This document shows, one piece after another, positions 1 through 7,300 of a stretch of DNA of 11,044 bases. Source of the stretch: Asterionellopsis glacialis (Eukaryota > Bacillariophyta > Plagiogrammaphyceae > Rhaphoneidales > Asterionellopsidaceae); assembly GCA_014885115.2 (NCBI GenBank), contig WKLE02003317.1, positions 1 to 11,044 of the forward strand. The letters are read 5' to 3'. Positions within the stretch are counted from its first letter, which is position 1. Every line of letters begins with the position of its first letter. The notes below the pieces were generated by a model. It saw nothing but the letters and a program-made list of their open reading frames with translations, did not search any database and was not told the origin of the DNA. The translations under genes and the position numbers were made by a program.

Positions 1-39
1 CTTACTTAGAAAAGAAGACAACAATACACCCATACAAGC

Positions 40-60
40 CTCCCACTACAATCGTGGGAG
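40..60. repeat. Small perfect hairpin (7-bp stem, 7-nt loop)
   Basis: Positions 40-46 (CTCCCAC) pair perfectly with 54-60 (GTGGGAG) around the loop at 47-53. It lies about 170 bases before the first start codon. It could belong to the 3' end of a gene left of the window or to the promoter of the esterase gene. No coding sequence is visible nearby, so the role is unknown. Confidence 0.5.
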
Positions 61-74
61 ACTTCCTAGCACTC

Positions 75-95
75 TACAGTACGCACAGTACTGTA
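75..95. repeat. Small perfect hairpin (8-bp stem, 5-nt loop)
   Basis: TACAGTAC at 75-82 is the reverse complement of GTACTGTA at 88-95, with loop GCACA between. It follows the hairpin at 40-60 by 14 bases, so two perfect inverted repeats stand in tandem upstream of the first gene. The function is not known. Confidence 0.5.
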
Positions 96-106
96 CTTTC
101 TCGCCG

Positions 107-150
107 GGCGGGAATAAAGAACATGCGTTGCGCCGGAAACTTTTCGCGCC
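107..150. promoter_or_regulatory. Two E2F-like motifs in the esterase promoter
   Basis: TTTTCGCGCC at 141-150 contains a full match to the E2F/DP consensus TTTSSCGC. GGCGGGAA at 107-114 reads TTCCCGCC on the other strand, which matches that consensus at seven of eight positions. They sit 79 and 115 bases before the start codon, in a GC-rich patch of an otherwise AT-rich leader. E2F/DP factors are widespread in eukaryotes, so cell-cycle control is possible. Short motifs occur by chance, and no expression evidence exists here. Confidence 0.3.
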
Positions 151-208
151 TTGCTTTTGGCCTGGCCAACTTCAAACTTTTTTCGTCTCATTTTTCAGCA
201 GTAGCGAG

Positions 209-229
209 AATAAATAAATAAATAAATAA
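209..229 (+). repeat. AAAT microsatellite abutting the start codon
   Basis: About four and a half copies of the tetranucleotide TAAA run through 211-228 and merge into the ATG at 229. The upstream in-frame stop codons inside the repeat fix this ATG as the first possible start of the reading frame. Copy-number change here would alter leader length but not the protein. Confidence 0.7.
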
Positions 230-1830
230 TGAAGCTAGTACAAGAAGGCATTTTACTCATCACCATTTTTGCATCTCTTTCAAGTTTTGCAAAGGCTTGT
301 GTCGATGATGACGAAACGATTGCAAGGCTTGCTGAAGAAAACGGTAACGATGCTATCAAAGGATGCTTTGATATACCACTGAATGGGTGCAAACTGACCA
401 ATGAATTTGGAAAAATCATCCGCGAGACTTGCTGTGCGACTTGTCTCGAAAACTCATTACCGGTCGAGAGTGATCTTCCTGGTACTGATGACACCGTCCA
501 TGTATTCCTACAGGGTGGGCAATCGGAATGTGGTGGAGCTGGTTCAACTGGGGATTTAGTTGCCGATGCGGCAACCTACCCGACGTTGCAAGATGAACTC
601 GAGGGTGTGTGGTTTGCTGGCTACAAAGATACGAAGGAACCGAGTCGCTTCTTCATCACCCCGATGCAGGCAGGCAAAGAAAAACCGACATTTGGACCTG
701 AATTATCCTTTGGTGAACGCTACCATGCTGTGACTGGCAAACGAACTTTAATAATGAAATTCTGCCTCGGCGGTACGAACGTACATACCAATTGGAATCC
801 TGATACTGCAGATAATAGCTGGGATAAAGATGCGGATGATGGAACTTCTCAATGGATGTTGGATAATGCTGGTCTCGATTTAAAATCAAAGAGTCATCTT
901 TTCAAGAGCATGGTCTATACGATCCGCCGAACCCAGGAAGCATTAAATGACGGAGGAGTTCCATTCACTTGGGCTGGAATAATTTGGGTCCAAGGCCTTG
1001 CTGATGATGCTGAAGGTGACCCAGTTTGGAAAGGTAAGGCGCTTGGGGAGGGGGGTCTCTTTATTGTTTCATTCCTTTTTTATAAAATAAAAATACTCAC
1101 ACAACTGGTTTGTTTCTATTGTTGTTGTTTTAAAAATCTGCCAGCCTTTTGTGAAAATACAGCACGAGTTTGGAACGGTTTTCGGGAGAATATTGGTAAC
1201 GTCCCAATTGTTGACAATGGAAGTAGCAACAATAATCAATTGAAAAGTGGAAAGGAATGCGCTACTGAAATTGTTAAGGGCTGTAAAGCAATTAATGTAG
1301 AAATTGGTCGTGGAGCAGATGACGAGACTGATTCTTCTTGCACCATTACGCCAGGAAATCCCTGCACTAGTTCCCCAAATTTTCACCAACATCCAGATTT
1401 TTACAACACCTATGGCTGGGACCCAAATGTTCCTGATGAGTTAAAGCCCGAAGGCTTTGTAGATAAAGACTTTCGTTGGTTTGTTGACTTTCCCAACGAT
1501 TTGCATTCAGGGTATGAAGGTATGATTTCAAAGGGACGAATTCTCGCAAATCACTTCATCCTTGAGTTTACAGATTACAACTTGTCCTCGGAATATGTTG
1601 ATGCTGATCCTGCAATCCAATTTCCATCGGACAGATGTGATGATGGCGTTCTCCCATCTGTTGATAATATTTGTTGGATTGATCACCGAGATGAAAGTCT
1701 CATGGCTGATCTTTGTACACTTCTAGACGATGATGAAGATGATGATGACTCTTCAGCTGTACTAGCCCAAACTATGATGGGATTTATCTCAAGTACCTTT
1801 ATCTTGTTGTCAATGTTTCTTTATTCTTAA
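229..1830 (+). CDS. Secreted SASA/CE6-type carbohydrate esterase-like protein, ShKT-like head, probable GPI anchor
   Basis: Exons are 229-1033 and 1145-1830, giving 496 residues after removal of an in-frame 111-nt intron. A signal peptide ends near residue 23. Residues 24-72 hold six cysteines in a ShKT-like arrangement. The body carries the three blocks of the sialate O-acetylesterase-like SGNH family (Pfam SASA, CAZy CE6). GGQSECGG has the nucleophile candidate Ser99. GIIWVQGLADD lies around Trp253. DLHSGYEG has Asp387 and His389 in spliced numbering, the expected Asp-x-His pair. The second block normally reads QGExD, but here Leu257 replaces the Glu, so activity or specificity may differ. 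An acidic stretch then precedes a hydrophobic C-terminus without basic residues, as in GPI-anchor signals. Likely role: removing acetyl or similar esters from extracellular glycans. The substrate is unknown. An inactive binding protein is the alternative. Confidence 0.75.
   Translation: MKLVQEGILLITIFASLSSFAKACVDDDETIARLAEENGNDAIKGCFDIPLNGCKLTNEFGKIIRETCCATCLENSLPVESDLPGTDDTVHVFLQGGQSECGGAGSTGDLVADAATYPTLQDELEGVWFAGYKDTKEPSRFFITPMQAGKEKPTFGPELSFGERYHAVTGKRTLIMKFCLGGTNVHTNWNPDTADNSWDKDADDGTSQWMLDNAGLDLKSKSHLFKSMVYTIRRTQEALNDGGVPFTWAGIIWVQGLADDAEGDPVWKGKALGEGGLFIVSFLFYKIKILTQLVCFYCCCFKNLPAFCENTARVWNGFRENIGNVPIVDNGSSNNNQLKSGKECATEIVKGCKAINVEIGRGADDETDSSCTITPGNPCTSSPNFHQHPDFYNTYGWDPNVPDELKPEGFVDKDFRWFVDFPNDLHSGYEGMISKGRILANHFILEFTDYNLSSEYVDADPAIQFPSDRCDDGVLPSVDNICWIDHRDESLMADLCTLLDDDEDDDDSSAVLAQTMMGFISSTFILLSMFLYS
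1034..1144 (+). other. Intron 1 of the esterase gene (phase 1, length divisible by three)
   Basis: The donor is GTAAGG at 1034 and the acceptor CCAG ends at 1144. Splicing joins G to CC and gives PVWKAFCENTARVW, which reads naturally. The intron has no stop in the coding frame, so an automatic call would read through it and add 37 foreign, hydrophobic, cysteine-rich residues to a globular enzyme. A candidate branch site, ACTCAC at 1095, is followed by a T/TTG-rich tract. The pyrimidine-rich, low-complexity composition agrees with an intron. Confidence 0.8.
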
Positions 1831-2504
1831 AAAAAAGTTAATATAATGTGATCTATTTTTGTTGGTTTTATTGCTAGCTTATAGTAGGAATAATCGGACG
1901 ATTACCAAGATATATTTCCGTAACTAACTAAGGGTATATCTCATGGTCGTGTCTTTTTTATTTGGTCAATGTTCAAAAAAAATACTTTCAATCAAATCCT
2001 CACATCATCACAAAGATTCTTGATGTGATGTCAGAGTCTGGCTTTCGACCGTTATGCATTGGTTTTGAAATTCACGTACATTTTACATACGTTTATTTTG
2101 TACCACTGTATACGGCGATATAGCCCAGTAGTCATTCTACGTATTTCCTACTAATGACATTCTTCACTGGCATACGAAGACTGTTATTTGTTTTTTGGGA
2201 TGACGAGGAAAGCCAAATCTTACTAGGTACACTTCGCTGCACATCAAATGAGAGTAAAAAAGGTCTAGTTAAAACTTTATTGCCTTCTCTCCCTCTTTGT
2301 TGTGTCTTTCAAAAAAGCTCCCTTTGTAAAGACTTGCCTTGGTTCGTCATTATTTGTTTTTTTTTGTAAAAGCAAGTAGTTTCAAATCCAAAATTCTTGC
2401 CCCATTCTCGTACCCGTATCCTGAATCATCATTGAAAGCGCGGATCCACGGTATAATCTTCCGTAGAAATTGTACGTGAATCTACGCGTTCTCTCCGTCG
2501 AAGT
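1831..2504. other. Intergenic region, no supported gene
   Basis: This is AT-rich sequence with poly-T and poly-A runs. An imperfectly placed inverted repeat stands at 2000-2007 (TCACATCA) and 2021-2028 (TGATGTGA), with a 13-nt loop. Its distance of 170 bases from the esterase stop would allow a place in the 3' end of that transcript. A 71-codon frame at 2154-2369 starts with ATG but has low-complexity, hydrophobic content and no recognisable motif. I see no tRNA or other RNA gene. The right part must include the promoter of the kinase fragment. Confidence 0.6.
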
Positions 2505-2709
2505 CAACAAACAACAACAACATCAACGAACGAGATGGATCCCCTCTACTCTTCCGAGCACTTTTTGATAACCTTGTTTTTAGAAGGAACTGTTCTCATA
2601 TATCCCTTACAAGACACTTTTGATCTGAGTGTAGATAAAAAAATCAAAATTGACACAAGATATATACAGGAGAATACACTGCTACAAAAAAATAACAAAG
2701 TTTGCGTAC
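2505..2709 (+). promoter_or_regulatory. CAA-rich leader of the kinase fragment with an out-of-frame upstream ORF
   Basis: A CAA-repeat tract at 2505-2528 resembles low-complexity 5' leaders of stramenopile genes. An ATG at 2535 opens a 72-codon frame that ends at 2753, so it overlaps the kinase start at 2710 in another frame. Its product has no recognisable motif. If the transcript starts upstream of 2535, ribosomes would meet this ATG first and kinase translation should be poor. An unrecognised leader intron or a later transcription start would avoid this. Confidence 0.4.
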
Positions 2710-3508
2710 ATGACATCGATTTCTGCAGCTCCTACTTCTACTACTACTACTAGTTCGGAAGCAGTAAAGTCGAAGAACATAATGTCATCCGATCCTACTG
2801 CGTCTGCATCTGCTGCTACTGCTGCTTCGTCTTCAATTACTCCAAGTGTTGAAGATGGGACGGAACAAAATATTTCCTATTCAGCAGAACGGATCATTGG
2901 AAATGGATCCTTCGGCGTCGTCTTTGAGGCAAAGGTCGTTGAGACCAATGAGGTCGTTGCAATTAAAAAAGTCCTTCAAGATAAGAGATTTAAAAACAGG
3001 GAACTTCAAATTATGCGACAACTTGTGAAGGACCCTCATACGAATATAGTCGCTCTTAGACATTGCTTTTATTCTCAGGTAAGGAGATAAAAGAGAGAGA
3101 GAGAGAACTGACTGACTCCTTTCCGCTTTTTCCTATCCGGAAAATTACTCACACAACTGTTTTCGCCTTTGTTGTTGTTGTTGTTGTTGTTGCTTGAATT
3201 GCTATTTATAGGGAGAAAAACCTGATGAACTTTATTTGAATCTTGTTCTCGAATATGTTCCGGAGACAGTGTACTCGATAAGTAGACGTCATCACAAGCA
3301 CAACATCCCTCTACCCCTTCTCTATGTCAAGCTGTATTTATACCAATTGTCTCGAGCTTTGGCACATATCCACGCACTTGGGATTGAAGGCGCAGTTTCA
3401 AAAGAGGATGGCCCCGTGGTGGTTTCCCCAACGGCTTTTGTGCCTTTCTTACAGCAAAAAATGCGTGACGCTTTGCTTTTCCCTCTGACCCTGCTAGGGT
3501 CTCCATGA
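2710..3508 (+). pseudogene. GSK3-type Ser/Thr kinase, 5' fragment only (N-lobe), chimeric 3' end
   Basis: Exons 2710-3078 and 3212-3508 would encode 221 residues. A Ser/Thr/Ala-rich leader of about 55 residues precedes a clear GSK3 (shaggy-like) N-lobe. It has the glycine loop GNGSFGVV at 64-71, Lys86 in AIKKV, Glu98 in RELQIM, and [15 protein letters not shown] early in exon 2. Similarity stops after [10 protein letters not shown] at residue 181, where GSK3 proteins continue with the HRD catalytic loop. The last 40 residues (from 3386) are the antisense reading of another gene. HRD, DFG, APE and the whole C-lobe are absent, so the product cannot be an active kinase. Exons and splice sites are intact, which suggests a fairly recent partial duplication. 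A full GSK3 copy should exist elsewhere. The start at 2710 is the first in-frame ATG. Expression as a decoy protein is conceivable but unsupported. Confidence 0.85.
3079..3211 (+). other. Intron of the GSK3 fragment (phase 0)
   Basis: The donor is GTAAGG at 3079 and the acceptor TATAG ends at 3211, joining FYSQ to [10 protein letters not shown] as GSK3 similarity requires. Reading through would meet a stop after three codons. The intron carries an AG microsatellite near 3094-3108, a candidate branch region with ACTCACACAACTG at 3147-3159, and a TTG/GTT repeat tract around 3170-3193. Confidence 0.85.
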
Positions 3509-3675
3509 ATAGTTTAAGTTCAACTTCCGAACCTTTTTCTATCGGCATAGTACAGGCTTTGACAGCTTCCATGGCGGCATAAAGTCCTTTTCCACCTTTT
3601 TCGGGAGCTGGTAGTTTCTTGGCAGCGGCCGAAAAGATCATCTTCATTTCTTCGGAAGTTTCTTTTATTTTTAGC
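3386..3675 (-). pseudogene. Internal fragment of a bifunctional enoyl-CoA hydratase/3-hydroxyacyl-CoA dehydrogenase (beta-oxidation)
   Basis: On the minus strand, positions 3675 down to about 3435 encode a stretch including EEMKMIFSAAAKKLPAPEKG, then EAVKACTMPIEKGSEVELKL and [15 protein letters not shown]. This matches the helical linker between the hydratase and dehydrogenase parts of peroxisomal-type multifunctional enzymes, where a glutamate-rich helix and an AFFAER-like motif are typical. No start codon, hydratase catalytic residues or NAD-binding GxGxxG are present. After AVRKAQ the family-like reading ([12 protein letters not shown]) continues in a different frame, so one base seems lost or gained near 3436. 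The right end joins antisense to the GSK3 fragment. It is a dead gene piece whose functional parent should lie elsewhere. Confidence 0.7.
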
Positions 3676-3684
3676 AACAATGCA

Positions 3685-3702
3685 GGTAGTATTAATACTA
3701 CC
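3685..3702. repeat. 18-bp perfect palindrome at the edge of the gene fragment
   Basis: GGTAGTATTAATACTACC is self-complementary over all 18 bases, with no loop. It stands immediately beyond the left limit of the antisense beta-oxidation fragment. It may mark the rearrangement, as palindromes are breakage-prone, or be a dimeric binding site. Nothing in the sequence decides between these. Confidence 0.6.
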
Positions 3703-4217
3703 ACCTTTATAGAATGAATACATCATGTAGCTTACATGGAGTGTGTCCTGTATGAAAAAAATGAGAAAGTATCGTTCACTAGACCATTTTCAAAACTTGG
3801 AAAAATATTTCATCCGTTGGAAGCAACTGTAATTTTAGTATAATTTCTATCTTGTATTTAGTAGTATGACATAAAATGGAGGTATACACTCTACTGATAA
3901 TTGCAGTACGTTGTTACTCCATAAAAGGTTTCAAATATTCGTTAAATAAGTACATGTCATTTTTGTAGCAGTATCTTCTAATAAGTGTAGATACTCCATG
4001 TAGGCGGTCATACCCATAATTTCGAGTCGGAGATCCCATTATCCAAGACTTGACCTACCTGGTACAATATCATAATCATAGAGGTCGACAGATATTGACT
4101 GTACCATATTATAATATAAAAAAGATGGTATTATACCTCCTGGTTCACATTGTCTACAATCGAATCTTGATTTCGTTTTCTAGAGAATAGAGGACTGATT
4201 TTACACGAGATTCGCAC
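3703..4217. other. AT-rich spacer with short inverted and direct repeats
   Basis: No gene is supported here. TACATGGAGT at 3733-3742 is inverted as ACTCCATGTA at 3993-4002. GGAGGTATA at 3878-3886 is inverted as TATACCTCC at 4132-4140. Between 4061 and 4140 a GTAC-plus-ATAT pattern recurs: GGTACAATATC at 4061, GATATTGACTGTACC at 4091, GTACCATATTATAATAT at 4101, and GGTATTATACC at 4127. The region must hold the promoter of the giant gene. It could also be a decayed mobile element, but no terminal repeats with target duplication or transposase coding are visible. Confidence 0.45.
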
Positions 4218-4361
4218 ATGCATTTTTCGAAAAATTCTGTCATCACACAACAACGAACTGTGTGTCGGTTCTGTTCACTTGTCAATCTCTTGTGTTGCTT
4301 TCTTCCAGAATTCTTTCTGGACTATATCACAGAACGATCGAACAATCATGAAAGAAGATGA
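4218..4361 (+). promoter_or_regulatory. Candidate uORF overlapping the start of the giant gene
   Basis: An ATG at 4218 opens a 47-codon frame ending with TGA at 4359-4361, 14 bases past the first base of the main start at 4348 and in another frame. If the transcript begins upstream of 4218, this uORF could reduce translation of the main protein. A pyrimidine-rich TTTCTTCCAG ending at 4309 looks like a splice acceptor, so a leader intron might remove it. Transcript data are needed to choose. Confidence 0.3.
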
Positions 4362-7300
4362 ACTTGGAGAAATCCACATGGTAAGACAAAAGCGTAACAA
4401 ACGATGGAAGATCACACTTGGTACCGTCGGTCTCTTGTTCTTTGTACTTGTCAGCGGTTCCATTGTCATCATACGCAAAAAGAATTCCAATTCTAGTAAA
4501 GCTGTAGACAATAATGACCTTGATGATTCGAATGCATCGGTAGATATCGATGATTCAAACACACCTCCTGAAGAAGACGAAATAATATTCATTCAGGCAC
4601 CACCACCGGGAGGCATGGTAGAAATCGTAAAAATTGCAGCATCAGGGATCAACCATGGTAAACATGTTCCTATCAGACTTCCCATTGCTCCTCAGGGTAA
4701 ACTTTATACCCTAGTGAAGTACACTTTTAAAGCGGAGACTACCGGTGAAAAATTCATATTGCCCATTGGTCGTTCCTATGATGGGTATCCATGGGAAGGC
4801 GTCAAACCACTTGACTTGATATTTGATGTGAATGATTTAGATGGCTCTACGGTTGTGCTCGATATACCCCATGACAATGAATCAGTGTATCAACTTCGAA
4901 CATTTGAACGAACATATTCTTCCAACGACTCAATTTTGTCCGAAAAAAATATCAAAATTGCACGATTCTTAGAACGGACAACTTTTGGTCCAAATATGGA
5001 TATGATAAATAATTCATGGGAATATGACAATGCCGCGGATTGGGTTACGGACCAAATGGCAATCCCTGCTACAGAACATCGTGAATACTTTCGAGAACGT
5101 GCTACAGCTCGTAGATACACTTCTGCGTATACATTATTACCGTATCATCCGTGTCACAAGGGTTCACGTTGGAGACGATTTGCATTTACCCGAGAAGATG
5201 AAGACTATTATTTCACAGTTTCAGGCACTTCGTCACCGTATGTATTGAGTTTGAACGGAGAACCCTATACCGAAATAAATGTCTTGGGCAGCCTTCAAGT
5301 TGGAACCAGGTACATGCTATGTAGACCACTTGCTCTTCAAGAATATTACGGAGGTGATGTTTGGCTTCGGACTATCAACGGTCCCTGTAACAAAGTACAA
5401 AACGGAAACGTCTACATCAAATTTGACCAGAGTGAGCCGGATCAAGTCATTGGATTACCATTTACTAGCACTGACTTTGCCACCTTTCCTACAGTGAATG
5501 AAGCAATCACAGGTGGTGATGAGCGAATTTTGGCAGAACCGATACTTGACGATGTCTGCTCTAAGATATCAGCAGCTACTGACACTCGTCGACATATTCA
5601 CGCCAGAACTCAAGATGGTGTCTGGTATATTTATGATCCTCACTTATCATTGAAAGACAACCAAATCGAAGAACCTCTTGCTGATGGTGGGGGAGAAGCC
5701 CAATTATATGGACCACTTTGCTCTAATGTTCCAAGAACATTTTTAAATGAAGACGGGTGTAATCTTTCTACTGGTGTCTTGGCCGCTTGTAGTCCTAGCA
5801 AACTTGATTATGCAGTATTTAAGTTGCATGATGCGACTCTACTCAAGATTTTTGAGTTCTCAAAAAGACTTGTTTATGCTGTGGACCTTCACATGGACAA
5901 CGGCGATGGTACAGCTGCTCTGGAGTATTCTCCCTGTGTTGAAGGATCAAGGTCACGGTGGATTATTGTAAATGATGTAGTATGTGAAACTGCAATCACT
6001 GATACACAAACAAGGACGACGCTGAAAAATTTATTGGAAGACAGCTCCAGCGGCAATGAGCACCTTCAGGACATATGGTTGCCCCCTGGAGCTGCTTGTA
6101 TGGATGATGATGGATCTATAATTGGAACAAAACTCAGTGTAGACGGTACATGTTTTCAACACGTTCATCCTGATCATTTTAATGTCTATGATATGACTAT
6201 TTGGGGTAGGCGTGACACTCACCCAGGGAACCAAGTAGCCTTAAGTCAGGGTAGGCCAAATCCTATCAAACGATTTGCAAGGCAAGGTCTGTCAGTATTG
6301 ACATACCCCTCTCACCATGAACCTTCGCGATGGGAGAATAGTAAGGAAACTTTTACCTTTGTAGGAAGATATGGAGACGACATCAGTTTCATCGACTTAC
6401 CTGCCTCTCTCCGTTCTGAAGAACTTGCAATGGAACTAGGTGCACTTAGCGAAAGTAATTTTGTCGAAGGTGTTGTTGTTTGTGGTTCACCAGGTGAAGT
6501 AGCAAATGATCCTTTTTTGGGAGACGTTTTTGAACTGAATGAAAGTACAAATGATAAATTTCATTACCAACCAGAGACAGTCTTTACAATGATTGCATTA
6601 GAATCCGAAGATCAGCTTCGACAAAGGATGGCATGGGCACTTGCTCAAATTCTCGTCATCAGCCCCGTAGCCTTTGATGAGTTACAGCGGTACGACAGTG
6701 AAATTTGGCTAAATTACTACGACATTTTTGTTCGACATTCATTTGGGAATTATCGTGATATTCTTAAAGAAGTTTCCTTTTCTCCCATGATGGCAACGAT
6801 GCTCTCCTACTCAGAATCGAAATCAAGTCAATATATCAAAGATACCTTAAATGAAGCTGGAGTTTTCCCAGATGAAAACTATGCCAGAGAGATTCTTCAA
6901 CTCTTCTCTGTTGGTCTTTTGAAACTTAACATGAATGGAATGCCTATTGGACCAGACGATCAAGTGTACACAAACGAAGATATTATGGATGGGGCGAGAG
7001 CTTGGACAGGTTTTTTGCAGCAAGCTCGCCGAGGAAACGTGGAGAATCGATACGCAGGACCCAACGGAGGCAACTGGTAAGTTTGCTATAAAAATACTAC
7101 TGATTCTTGCATGAAAGTTGCTGTTCCCTTATTCCTATTGTCACGTTAGACCGCCTAACAAAATATACTTCTGCCCGCACCGTCTCTTGCTTTTCCAGGA
7201 TGGATCCCATGAACATTGAACCCCGTTGGAGGGATCCCTTTCCCAAGATGAGTTTGAGTGGAGGGTACATCGGAGATGGTTACCCACGATGCGCAGATCT

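Noticed and set aside
229..1830. Single-exon 533-residue esterase
   Set aside because: The segment 1034-1144 has GT-AG borders, pyrimidine-rich low complexity and a hydrophobic Cys-rich translation that does not fit the domain; splicing gives a cleaner protein.
2154..2369. 71-codon ORF in the intergenic region
   Set aside because: Low-complexity, hydrophobic translation with no motif, no leader features and AT-rich context; chance ORF.
2371..2400. tRNA T-loop-like GTTTCAAATCC
   Set aside because: No matching acceptor stem, anticodon arm or D arm could be assembled around it.
2535..2753. 72-codon ORF as a small protein gene
   Set aside because: It overlaps the kinase coding start in another frame, has no recognisable motif and ends in a Tyr run that is a frame-shifted reading of an ACT microsatellite. 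Kept only as a possible uORF.
3703..4217. Transposable element in the AT-rich spacer
   Set aside because: Short inverted repeats exist, but no consistent terminal repeats, target-site duplication or transposase coding could be found.
4279..4347. N-terminal extension of the giant protein from 4279
   Set aside because: The codon at 4279 is TTG, not ATG. The first in-frame ATG is at 4348, followed by a sensible basic segment and membrane helix.
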